Below, piece by piece: positions 56,092-64,000 of a DNA stretch of 64,000 nt. Numbering within the stretch: the stretch's first letter is position 1; every line of letters starts with the position of its first letter. Below the pieces are notes generated by a model. The model was not told the origin of the DNA. It did no database searches and saw only the letters and a program-made list of their open reading frames with translations. The translations under genes were made by a program, and so were the position numbers. The DNA is taken from NCBI GenBank assembly GCA_903932685.1, contig CAIZGX010000001.1, forward strand, positions 46,200 to 110,199, read 5' to 3'. This DNA is from an uncultured Bacteroidota bacterium (GTDB taxonomy: Bacteria > Bacteroidota > Bacteroidia > Flavobacteriales_D > Sanyastnellaceae).

Positions 56092-56784
56092 TTATTTGTT
56101 TGTTGAATCTGCTGCTGCTTCTGCGGCGGCAACCTTTAACATTCCCTTCGCATCAAACTCCGGAGAGGCGTTGCCTTTTTGAAGACACTTCACCCACTCC
56201 AAAATCTGCCAACGCTCTTTTTGATTCAATTGAGAAGCATGTGATCCCATCAATCCTTTTCCATATTGAAGCGTGTGGTACATTTTACCTTCTTCCAAAT
56301 CTTTCAACTTGGTTGCGTAATCTGGAATACCTGCGATCAATCCGTTTTTAGAAATAGCCCCGTCTCCGTGACCTTCTTTACCGTGACAATGCTGACAGAA
56401 GATCAAGTACAATCGCTTTCCTTCTTCAATGTTCACTTTGTTTGCAAGCAATGGCGAGTGAATCTCACGAGCAGCTCTTGAATATCCGGTTGTGTCATTA
56501 GGCAAAGCATATGGCATTCCGAAGATGGCGTCATCGCCTGCATAAGCAATACTACCTTTGGCAGGTACGCGAGACAACACGGCTTGAACTCCCGCTTCGT
56601 CCTTCTGACTCTGCGTCCAATCCATGTGTTTATTTGATCCGTAATCTACGTAAGCCTCCAATGCAGGAGAGCGATACATATCTGGCATGTATTCCACACC
56701 AGGAGAATTCGTGTCTACACCACAAGAAGCAAATGCAATTGCTACTGTGATAGCCGAAAATGTGTTTAGTAGGGGACGCTTCAT
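56092..56784 (-). CDS. actE: Alternative Complex III monohaem cytochrome c subunit ActE
   Basis: The 230-residue lipoprotein has a lipobox (AFASC, Cys near 21) and one haem site CQHCHGKEGHGDG near residue 133; a methionine ligand is likely in the following GKGLMGSH segment. Ahead of the haem site is a linker with MYRSPALEAYVDYG. ActE is the periplasmic electron carrier of the complex. It lies 2 bp after actD. Confidence 0.93.
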   Translation of the reverse strand: MKRPLLNTFSAITVAIAFASCGVDTNSPGVEYMPDMYRSPALEAYVDYGSNKHMDWTQSQKDEAGVQAVLSRVPAKGSIAYAGDDAIFGMPYALPNDTTGYSRAAREIHSPLLANKVNIEEGKRLYLIFCQHCHGKEGHGDGAISKNGLIAGIPDYATKLKDLEEGKMYHTLQYGKGLMGSHASQLNQKERWQILEWVKCLQKGNASPEFDAKGMLKVAAAEAAADSTNK

Positions 56785-56785
56785 T

Positions 56786-57319
56786 TTAACAGTCCTTTAT
56801 GCTTAATTCAAAAACTTCAGTTGCACGTATTTTTTCTTCCAAATCAGATACAGAGAACGCGTGATTATCTTCTGTAACAATTTCCATCACAAACTTATCG
56901 TCTGTAGTTCTTGGATCTGGATTAGATGCTGGCATTCCAGGAAGAGTTCCGTTACGCAAAAAATAAGTTATTGCCATACCATGGGCTGCGCAGAAAACTG
57001 AAAATTCAAACATGATCGGAACGAAAGCCGGGGCATTCTCAATCCAAGTAAAGTTTGGCTTGCCACCAATGTTCATAGGCCAATCGTGAATCATGAAATA
57101 CCATGTTCCTAATATTGCCAATAAGGTTCCGGTAGTTGCATACATGAACGATGCAATTGCCAAGCGCGTGCGCTTAACTCCAATTATTGGATCTAATCCG
57201 TGCACAGGGAAAGGAGAAAACACATCTTTCACCTGTATTCCTTGTTTTACCAACGCCGTAGCTGCATCCAACAACTTTTGGTCGTCGTCATACATAACGT
57301 GAAATACTTTATTTGCCAT
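56786..57319 (-). CDS. actD: Alternative Complex III subunit ActD (DUF3341)
   Basis: The 177 residues have a soluble N-terminus (KVFHVMYDDDQKLLDAATALV, KDVFSPFPVHGLD) and two transmembrane helices, TTGTLLAILGTWYFMI and VFCAAHGMAITYFL. The family is DUF3341 (ActD) and occurs only in this complex. The protein has no cofactor motif. It is 19 bp from the actC stop. Confidence 0.93.
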   Translation of the reverse strand: MANKVFHVMYDDDQKLLDAATALVKQGIQVKDVFSPFPVHGLDPIIGVKRTRLAIASFMYATTGTLLAILGTWYFMIHDWPMNIGGKPNFTWIENAPAFVPIMFEFSVFCAAHGMAITYFLRNGTLPGMPASNPDPRTTDDKFVMEIVTEDNHAFSVSDLEEKIRATEVFELSIKDC

Positions 57320-57338
57320 TTCCTTAATCGTTCAGTTT

Positions 57339-58715
57339 TTAATGTTTGTCTGAGTTCTTGTAGCTTTCACCGGAAACCTTTAAGATTGTCTTCAATTCAT
57401 TCAAGGCCAATACAGGGAAGTAACGAGCGAATAATAAGAACAACGTGAAGAAGATTCCGATTGTTCCTACGAACATTCCGATATCCGTTACACTCGGGTG
57501 AAACTCACCCCATGCTCCAGGCGTGTAGTCACGGTGAATAGAAGTCACAATGATTACAAAACGCTCGAACCACATTCCAATGTTTACTACAATAGACAAC
57601 AAGAACGTTGCAGTTAAACTTGTTCTAATTTTCTTGAACCAGAACAATTGAGGAGAGATTACGTTACATGTCATCATCATCCAATAAGCCCAACTGTAGG
57701 GACCAGAGAAACGATTGATGAATGCATATGATTCGTACTCAACACCACTGTACCAAGAAATAAATAACTCTGTTAAGTAAGCAACACCTACAATAGAACC
57801 CGTTACAATGATTACAATATTCATGTATTCAATGTGAGCGATGTTTATGTAAGCCTCCAAACGCATCGTCTTTCTCATAATCAACAACAGCGTTAATACC
57901 ATTGCAAAACCTGAGAATACTGCTCCAGATACGAAATAAGGAGGGAAAATCGTTGCGTGCCAACCTGGAACAATAGACGTTGCAAAGTCCATGGATACAA
58001 TCGAGTGAACCGAGAATACAAGTGGCGTAGCTATACCCGCAAGAACCAAGGATACTTCTTCGAAACGTGTCCAATGCTTAGCACGTCCAGACCATCCAAA
58101 AGATAAAATTCCATAAATCTTTTTCGGAAGTGGCTTAACCATGCGATCGCGAATTGTAGCGAAGTCAGGAATTAAACCAATGTACCAAAATACCAACGAT
58201 ACAGAGAAGTAAGTCGAAATCGCAAATACGTCCCACATCAATGGTGAGTTAAAGTTCGGCCATAGTGAACCGAATTGATTCGGCAACGGAAGTGTCCAGT
58301 AGGCCTGCCACACACGTCCCATGTGAAATACAGGGAATAAAGCAGCCATCAATACTGCGAAAATGGTCATCGCTTCTGCAGAACGGTTAATTGCCATTCT
58401 CCAACGTTGACGGAAAAGTAACAATACCGCAGAAATCAAAGTTCCTGCGTGACCAATACCCACCCACCATACGAAGTTGGTGATATCCCATGACCATCCA
58501 ACGGTTTTGTTCAATCCCCAGGCTCCAATACCAGTACCTACAAGGTACATGATAGACCCTATTCCATACAATGCAATAACTGCAGCGATGGAGATAGCGA
58601 TTTTCCATTGGCGAGGTGCATTGCCTTCAATTGGACCAACAACATCATTCGTGATGTCATGGTAAGTCTTATGACCAAGAATAAGGGGTTTGCGAATAGC
58701 TGCTTCTTTTATCAT
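57339..58715 (-). CDS. actC: Alternative Complex III quinol-oxidising membrane subunit ActC
   Basis: A polytopic NrfD/PsrC-type protein of 458 residues with about ten helices. It is the likely site of menaquinol oxidation. Family patterns include WGLNKTVGWSWDITNFVWWVGIGHAGTLISA near residue 70 and ASIVPGWHATIFPPYFVSGAVFSGFAMV near 260. It follows actB by 3 bp. Confidence 0.95.
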   Translation of the reverse strand: MIKEAAIRKPLILGHKTYHDITNDVVGPIEGNAPRQWKIAISIAAVIALYGIGSIMYLVGTGIGAWGLNKTVGWSWDITNFVWWVGIGHAGTLISAVLLLFRQRWRMAINRSAEAMTIFAVLMAALFPVFHMGRVWQAYWTLPLPNQFGSLWPNFNSPLMWDVFAISTYFSVSLVFWYIGLIPDFATIRDRMVKPLPKKIYGILSFGWSGRAKHWTRFEEVSLVLAGIATPLVFSVHSIVSMDFATSIVPGWHATIFPPYFVSGAVFSGFAMVLTLLLIMRKTMRLEAYINIAHIEYMNIVIIVTGSIVGVAYLTELFISWYSGVEYESYAFINRFSGPYSWAYWMMMTCNVISPQLFWFKKIRTSLTATFLLSIVVNIGMWFERFVIIVTSIHRDYTPGAWGEFHPSVTDIGMFVGTIGIFFTLFLLFARYFPVLALNELKTILKVSGESYKNSDKH

Positions 58716-58718
58716 GGC

Positions 58719-61700
58719 TTATGCTTCAGTTTCTTCAATGTTTCTAACTTTTGTCATGTAGAATACGTTTGGTTGAATTCCAACTTCTTCTAATGAATGG
58801 TATGAACGATTGTTCTTCGAACGCTCTGTGTTCTCTGATTTTGTATCGTTCAAATCTCCAAATACAATGGCGTGTGTAGGACATGCCTCTGCACATGCTG
58901 TAACGATAGATCCGTCTTGAACAGGAGTACCGTCTTTCTTCGCAACCAACTTACCCGCCTGGATACGTTGTTGACACATGCTACATTTCTCCATTACACC
59001 ACGGGTACGAACAGTCACATCTGGATTCAATACCCAACGAAGACTTTCATCTTGTGATGGGTTGAAGTTCGCAAACTTATCGTTTGTTACGTAATTGAAC
59101 CAGTTGAAACGACGAACTTTATATGGACAGTTGTTTGCGCAGTAACGTGTACCAATGCAACGATTGTAAGCCATGTTGTTCAAACCTTCGTTACTGTGTG
59201 TAGTTGCAGCAACCGGACAAACAGTCTCACAAGGAGCGTGGTTACAGTGCTGACACATCATTGGCATGTGAACAGTACGTGGATTCTCTTCTGGATTCTC
59301 CATTTCGCGGTAAGCACCAATTGCACCCTTTCCTGTAGCCTCCTCTGTTTTTTCCAACGTCTGAGATAAATCAATCGGTTGGAATTCAGACGAGAAATAA
59401 CGGTCAATTCGCATCCAATGCATGTCGCGGTGACGACGAACTTCGTCTTTACCTACTACAGGAACGTTGTTCTCTGTGTGACAAGCTGTAATACAAGAAC
59501 CACAACCAATGCAAGAAGACAAGTCAATCGTCAATCCCCAACGGTGTCCGGCTCCCTCTACAGGATGGTCTCTATACAAATCAAATTCTTTAACCGGCTT
59601 GCGGTCTGCTGGATTAATCTTACCATCTCCATTCACATCTTCGTGAACAGGTAAGCTTGGAACCAAATTCCATGAAGCTGTTCCCTTCTCAGCTTCCTTC
59701 TCAGCCAAATATTTACCTAGAACTGTTTCTCTCACAACTGAATCACGACCCATTACAGTGTTGTGAAGTTGTGTTGAAGCCAATTCATATGTTTCCTCTG
59801 TTACTTCCAACGAAGCAATTCCAATGTATTGACGAGTCGTAGATGTTGAAACGAATTGGAAAGCATTCTGACCAATGGTCTTCGGCGTTCCGTTTTCATT
59901 CATCTCATATTCTCCATTTGCAGCTGTTTGGAAAGCTGCCTTACCAATTTTCTCGTTGTTCGCGCCACGACCGTATCCCAATGCGATTCCTATGGTTCCT
60001 GGCTTTTGGCCCGGAGTTGGACAAACCGGAAGGGTTACTGTCTTACCGTTAATGGTCACTTTAACTACAGATGCTGGATCATCCTGAGCGATGTATGAAT
60101 TCAAATTCAAACGCTTAACATCTGTTGGTGACATTGCCACGTAATTGTCCCAGGTTACCTTGGTAATTGGGTCAGGTGTTTCTTGAAGAACGGGGTTGTT
60201 GGCATAATCACCAGCACCCATGGTTACCTTCTGGTAGAAGCTAACTTCCCACTCCCCTGATGCCATTGAACTTGCGTTCGATAAAGCAGTAGCCAAATCA
60301 TAGCTGACAGGAGATGCTGCGATTACAGGAGCAGCTATTGCTGCAGCTGCAGCTACTGGAGCTGCTTCAACAACTGTGCTTCCTGCAGGAGCAATAGAAA
60401 CAAATACCGGTGCATTCTCCGCTGTTGGTAATGTTACGTTGTGTGTTGTGCCGTTGTGGATACTCATGTTGAACAAGTCTGAAGACAAACCTGCATGAGT
60501 TCCTTTGATATAATCGTAATAAGATGTTGAATTACCAGACCAACGCAACAAGCTCTCCTGTGCAGATCGTGTGTTGTAAAGTGGGGTAATTGTTGGTTGA
60601 ACGAAATCTATTCGTCCGGCCATTGGCTCTAAATCATTCCATGACTCTAAGTAATGGTGATCCGGAGCATTGTAAGTCACATTAGCCGAAGTCTCATCGG
60701 CAAAACCGTTGAAACTGACAACTGTTGCTACCTTGCCCATAGCCGCTTTAAATCCAGCTGCATCGGCGTATGAATATCCAGGATTAGCTCCGTAAACGAT
60801 TAACGCTCCTACCTGACCGTTGTTCATTTCACCAACTAAACGATCCATTGCGGCATCGTCTCCTTGGAAGAAATTAACTGGCTTGTCAGCGTTTAATGTA
60901 GATCCGTAGTTTCTTAATTCGTTGTTGATTGCACAAACAATAGACTGAACATCTACGTTGTTACTTCCTGCAACAACAAGACTCTCACCTGCATTCGCTT
61001 TTAACTCTTCAGCAATGCGAGCAATACGCGCTGAATCTACACCCGCAACTTCAGCGCTTCCGCCTTTGATTGCACTGTACAATGCAGCAACTACAGCACC
61101 TTCTTGTGAAGGTTTAATTGGAATTCGAACGTCTGCGTTCGATCCTGTCAATGACATAGTGGCCTCGAACTGATAATGCTTGCTCATCCACTCACCTTCT
61201 GGGCGACGGGTAGAAGCATAATCACCTTGGAATAAATTCGAAGACATCCATGTGCCTAAGAAATCAGCTCCAACGGAAACAATTGTTTTTGCTTTTGAAA
61301 AATCCATGGCAGGAATAACTTCCTTACCTAAAACATTCTTGTGAGCTAGACGAATACCTTGGTAAGAAATAGCGTCCCATTGAATGTGCTGAACCTTTCC
61401 AGTATATTTTGAAGAGAACTCAGCGATTGCGCGCTTAGCACTCGGACTAATTACAGTGTTCGATAAGATTCGGATTGAAGGAGCGGCAGCTAATGCAGAA
61501 GAAACCTCTGCATCTAAGGTACCCCAATCGCTAGAAGCTCCAGCCTTCATTGGCCCTTGAAGACGTGCACTATCATACAGTCCCAATACCGAAGCATTGA
61601 TTCGAGATGAAACAGCACCGCCACCGATTCCGTGTTCTTTGTTTCCTTTAATGAAAATTGGACGACCCTCACGTGTTTTAACAAACAAATTCGCATACTC

Positions 61701-62000
61701 ATTTCCATCATAGAAAGAAGATGCATAATAGTTCGCAATACCCGGAGTAATTTCCTCTGGCTTCACCACGTAAGGAATACTCTTAACTACAGGAGTTTCG
61801 CAAGCCGCAAGCGTTGCAGCCGCTACGCTGAATCCCATAAACTTCAAGAAGTCACGACGTCCAGTGTTACTTTCTGCAAGCTTATCATTGCCTAAAAAGC
61901 TTTCAACGCTCTCAGACTTTGCAAACTCGTTTGACATGCTTTCTTGGAAAGAAGAAGTGTTCTCCAACTCTTCCATTCCTGTCCAGTATTTTTTATTCAT
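58719..62000 (-). CDS. actB: Alternative Complex III iron-sulfur subunit ActB
   Basis: A 1093-residue periplasmic subunit with a Tat-type motif (GRRDFLKFMGFS, near residue 45). The N-terminal half resembles molybdopterin oxidoreductases but lacks a molybdenum site. The C-terminal ferredoxin part has clusters at CIGCGSCITACH (about 833), CQHCNHAPCETVCP (915), CIGTRYCANNCP (945), CSMCQQR (1005) and CAEACPTHA (1036). An alanine- and proline-rich linker lies near 535-567. I start at MNKKYWTGMEEL (62000); ATG 62006 is also possible, and the track's TTG is less likely. Confidence 0.95.
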   Translation of the reverse strand: MNKKYWTGMEELENTSSFQESMSNEFAKSESVESFLGNDKLAESNTGRRDFLKFMGFSVAAATLAACETPVVKSIPYVVKPEEITPGIANYYASSFYDGNEYANLFVKTREGRPIFIKGNKEHGIGGGAVSSRINASVLGLYDSARLQGPMKAGASSDWGTLDAEVSSALAAAPSIRILSNTVISPSAKRAIAEFSSKYTGKVQHIQWDAISYQGIRLAHKNVLGKEVIPAMDFSKAKTIVSVGADFLGTWMSSNLFQGDYASTRRPEGEWMSKHYQFEATMSLTGSNADVRIPIKPSQEGAVVAALYSAIKGGSAEVAGVDSARIARIAEELKANAGESLVVAGSNNVDVQSIVCAINNELRNYGSTLNADKPVNFFQGDDAAMDRLVGEMNNGQVGALIVYGANPGYSYADAAGFKAAMGKVATVVSFNGFADETSANVTYNAPDHHYLESWNDLEPMAGRIDFVQPTITPLYNTRSAQESLLRWSGNSTSYYDYIKGTHAGLSSDLFNMSIHNGTTHNVTLPTAENAPVFVSIAPAGSTVVEAAPVAAAAAIAAPVIAASPVSYDLATALSNASSMASGEWEVSFYQKVTMGAGDYANNPVLQETPDPITKVTWDNYVAMSPTDVKRLNLNSYIAQDDPASVVKVTINGKTVTLPVCPTPGQKPGTIGIALGYGRGANNEKIGKAAFQTAANGEYEMNENGTPKTIGQNAFQFVSTSTTRQYIGIASLEVTEETYELASTQLHNTVMGRDSVVRETVLGKYLAEKEAEKGTASWNLVPSLPVHEDVNGDGKINPADRKPVKEFDLYRDHPVEGAGHRWGLTIDLSSCIGCGSCITACHTENNVPVVGKDEVRRHRDMHWMRIDRYFSSEFQPIDLSQTLEKTEEATGKGAIGAYREMENPEENPRTVHMPMMCQHCNHAPCETVCPVAATTHSNEGLNNMAYNRCIGTRYCANNCPYKVRRFNWFNYVTNDKFANFNPSQDESLRWVLNPDVTVRTRGVMEKCSMCQQRIQAGKLVAKKDGTPVQDGSIVTACAEACPTHAIVFGDLNDTKSENTERSKNNRSYHSLEEVGIQPNVFYMTKVRNIEETEA

Positions 62001-62027
62001 ACCCATGATATTCAGGTCCAATCAAAA

Positions 62028-63467
62028 TTAATAGTGACATTTTCCACATTCCCATCCACCCATTCCTTTTACAGAAATCTCTGGACGTAACGTATCTAAC
62101 TTCTCTCCCAACTTCATTCCGTCTATGTTATCTTGAAGCAAAGCACGTAGGGTGCGCTTTCCAGCCTCGGTAGATTTGAAACGCTCGTGCATTTCTTCAT
62201 AGTATCCGCTTGAAGTCAAGTCGATTTTTTTCTCTTTGTGACATTCAATACACCATCCCATTGTAAGAGTTGGCTTGGTTAACTTAACCAATCCTTCAAC
62301 ATCCTCCTGAAGATTAATCTCCGCAGTTGTCGCTTGACGACCTGTTGTGTAGGTTTGAACTGGACCGTGACATTGCTTACAATCAATCTTTCCAACCGTT
62401 ACGTGCTGGCTGTGGTTGAAGTAAACGTGATCTGGCAAGTTGTGCACTTTATTCCATACGATTGGCTTCTGATCGTAATTAGCGATGTACTGCTTAGTGA
62501 TGGTATCGAAACCAATTGCGGCGTAAATCTTGGCAATTTCTTTCGAACCAGTGATTGGACCTTTGTTTATACCCTTGTGACAGTTCATACAAACGTTTAC
62601 AGAAGGGATACTCGCGTGCTTCGATTTACCAGCGCTGCTGTGACAATATTGACAATCGATTTCATTTTTGCAAACGTGACTTGCGTGAGAGAACCAAATA
62701 GGTTGTTCTGGGTTGTAGCCTTCGTAAACTGCGATATCCATTAAAGTTCCGTAACCTACAACAACGAAGTAACAAACTAAAAATACACCAACGATTCCAA
62801 CGAATCCTTTGTTCTTCCACATCCAAGCCTTCATTGAAGACCAATATCCTTTGTGCTCTTCTTCTTCTGAAATATCTCCCTCTGCGTTCGCTGCTTTCAA
62901 TGAACGAGAAATGTTAGCTGCAGAAACCCCAACGATTGCTAGAATTAAGCCGATAATGATAATCCAGATTACTCCACCACCACCGTTAGCCTCTTCTTCC
63001 AATGCCTTCATCTTGGCCATGTCCTCAACGGTAATGCAATTCGGACCTTCATCCTTCTTTGCCCCACCGGCAGCGCCGCCACCAGACTTGACATACGTCA
63101 AAATATGATTAATCTCTTCCTTGGAAACCGCTTGAGCAGCCATCCAACCGTAGGTCCCAACATATTTGTCAACCAATCCTTTCACATAAGCGTCACCAGA
63201 TGCGGCAGCCGCTTGTGGATTTTGAATCCATTTGACAATCATTTCATCCTTACCCGCCCAACGGTCTGAAATACCTTTCAAACCTGGCGCAGCCAAGATC
63301 TCATCTGTTATTTTGTGACACGACGCACAATTGGCGTTGAAAAGCTCGGCACCCTTTATTGGGTCCCCACCTTCGTGAATGTTAGCAGCGTAAGACGCTG
63401 AAAACAAGGACAGGTTAACAATCGATAATAACGCTAATCCTTTTAAACTTGCTAGAAGTCGCTTCAT
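62028..63467 (-). CDS. actA: Alternative Complex III multihaem cytochrome c subunit ActA
   Basis: The 479-residue protein has a signal peptide and six CxxCH sites. One is in an N-terminal monohaem domain (CASCHK, near residue 45); five lie in the C-terminal part (CQYCHS, CMNCHK, CKQCHG, CIECHK, CGKCHY, about residues 270-475). Two transmembrane helices separate the domains (GVIWIIIIGLILAIVG and VGIVGVFLVCYFVVVGY). It wires electrons through the complex. It is the first gene of the act-cta operon. Confidence 0.95.
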   Translation of the reverse strand: MKRLLASLKGLALLSIVNLSLFSASYAANIHEGGDPIKGAELFNANCASCHKITDEILAAPGLKGISDRWAGKDEMIVKWIQNPQAAAASGDAYVKGLVDKYVGTYGWMAAQAVSKEEINHILTYVKSGGGAAGGAKKDEGPNCITVEDMAKMKALEEEANGGGGVIWIIIIGLILAIVGVSAANISRSLKAANAEGDISEEEEHKGYWSSMKAWMWKNKGFVGIVGVFLVCYFVVVGYGTLMDIAVYEGYNPEQPIWFSHASHVCKNEIDCQYCHSSAGKSKHASIPSVNVCMNCHKGINKGPITGSKEIAKIYAAIGFDTITKQYIANYDQKPIVWNKVHNLPDHVYFNHSQHVTVGKIDCKQCHGPVQTYTTGRQATTAEINLQEDVEGLVKLTKPTLTMGWCIECHKEKKIDLTSSGYYEEMHERFKSTEAGKRTLRALLQDNIDGMKLGEKLDTLRPEISVKGMGGWECGKCHY

Positions 63468-63505
63468 TCCTGGTTTTTTTACAAAAATCCTTATTTAATG
63501 CGTCG

Positions 63506-63513
63506 CAAATTTA
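63506..63513 (-). promoter_or_regulatory. Predicted -7 box of the act-cta operon
   Basis: On the minus strand TAAATTTG lies 38 nt before the actA ATG. The -33 region is not clear. The divergent SPOR-type gene starts about 155 bp away. Confidence 0.55.
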
Positions 63514-63628
63514 CTTCAGTAGGTTTATCACAGAAATGTCATTTACATCTATTTATCAATTTATACCTATTCTAAATAAGCCTGAGCGTCTTTTGTTCTC
63601 ATACTCGATTGATACAATGCTATTTATG

Positions 63629-63660
63629 TTTTGAAGTTCAACCGGCAACACCTACTTTTG
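63629..63660 (+). promoter_or_regulatory. Near-perfect Bacteroidota promoter of the SPOR-type gene
   Basis: TTTTG, a spacer of 19 bp and TACTTTTG match the -33/-7 consensus of the housekeeping sigma factor in Bacteroidota. It is the clearest promoter in the window. Transcription would start near 63665, just before the coding region. Confidence 0.8.
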
Positions 63661-63679
63661 TTGAGAAATGTACTCTGTC

Positions 63680-64000
63680 ATGTTGAAACAATTCGTTTTC
63701 GTAATTCTCTTCCTTCCCGCGCTCGTAAAAGCACAACCTGGGACAACCAATTCCTCGGTAGTGCCGAATAGAACAAGTGCAGATAGCCTCGGTCGAGGAA
63801 TCGTTTCATTCGTTGCTTCTCCCACTGTGATTGCACTTGAGAAGAATTCTAGAGGGCTTAACAACTTGCAAGGATACCGCATACAGATTTTCTTCGGCCC
63901 ATTAGATCAAGCCAAAAATAAACGTCAAGAATACATGACGAAAGGCATAATTCATCAAGCTTATCTTGAACAAAACGTCCCCGATTTCAGTCTGAGAATC
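63680..64000 (+). CDS. Exported SPOR-domain-like protein, N-terminal part (cut by window edge)
   Basis: I translated this from the plus strand because it is not in the ORF track. From ATG 63680 it has a signal peptide (LKQFVFVILFLPALVKAQ) and then NNLQGYRIQIFFGPLDQAKNKR, which resembles the start of a SPOR domain, a fold that binds denuded peptidoglycan. Another in-frame ATG at 63668 adds four residues and would make the mRNA almost leaderless. At least 107 residues are present; the C-terminus is beyond the window. Confidence 0.75.
   Translation, partial: MLKQFVFVILFLPALVKAQPGTTNSSVVPNRTSADSLGRGIVSFVASPTVIALEKNSRGLNNLQGYRIQIFFGPLDQAKNKRQEYMTKGIIHQAYLEQNVPDFSLRI

Noticed and set aside
63449-63634. 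Small plus-strand ORF upstream of the SPOR-type gene
   Set aside because: It begins inside actA on the opposite strand, crosses the act promoter and has no recognisable features.

Overview
The window is a gene-dense piece of a Bacteroidota chromosome, most likely Flavobacteriia-like; genus cannot be fixed from the sequence. The evidence is an Alternative Complex III operon (actABCDEF) joined to cytochrome c oxidase genes, an atpD-atpC pair split from the other ATP synthase genes, DUF349, DUF4286 and DUF2147 genes, a second short DnaE, and promoter -7 boxes of the Bacteroidota type TAnnTTTG in front of many genes. Shine-Dalgarno sites are nearly absent; one perfect AGGAGG stands out before exbD. 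I see no tRNA, rRNA, insertion sequence, prophage or CRISPR array. No gap between genes exceeds about 200 bp.

Layout. 0-8 kb: the end of a mannose-1-phosphate guanylyltransferase gene, fumC, prfB (with a programmed +1 frameshift missed by the ORF track), recX, a DUF349 repeat protein, tig, atpC and atpD. 8-13 kb: a Wzz-like chain-length protein with an O-antigen ligase, a SpoIIE-type phosphatase, a NadR-like kinase, a VanZ-like protein and gcvH. 13-21 kb: a half-size TSUP protein, kynU, a beta-propeller lipoprotein with an esterase, panD, comF, two poorly known envelope genes and hemL. 21-25.5 kb: a very large CotH-kinase/lamin-tail/flippase-like fusion, followed by rfaE2 and pnuC. 25.5-32 kb: hflX, a small cytochrome c with a membrane partner, a DUF4286 protein, an aminotransferase, rlmH, pdxA and pepA. 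32-37 kb: the rimP-nusA-infB operon. 37-46 kb: purD, an M15 peptidase, nadC, yihY, DUF2147, an alpha/beta hydrolase, and a YedK-DnaE pair probably for DNA damage tolerance. 46-51 kb: exbB-exbD-tonB, folC, queG, ruvB. 51-63.5 kb: an envelope protein, then ctaD, ctaC and actF-E-D-C-B-A on the minus strand, the main respiratory chain. The window ends inside a secreted SPOR-type protein.

How the genes fit together. The act-cta operon moves electrons from menaquinol through ActA/B/C/E to the aa3-type oxidase, and the atpD/atpC products use the resulting proton gradient. ExbB/ExbD/TonB pass the same gradient to outer-membrane transporters. nadC, the NadR-like kinase and pnuC all serve NAD supply, with kynU as a possible minor contributor. 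manC, wzz, the ligase and rfaE2 point to surface polysaccharide.

The most interesting signals are regulatory or architectural. An intrinsic-terminator-like hairpin with U8 sits between the promoter and the start codon of rimP-nusA-infB. A strong terminator hairpin downstream of ctaD contains a possible start codon of the next gene. Several -7 boxes lie only 4-9 nt from start codons, which predicts leaderless mRNAs. Eight of ten convergent gene pairs overlap at their 3' ends. The CotH-flippase fusion has no function that I can name with certainty.
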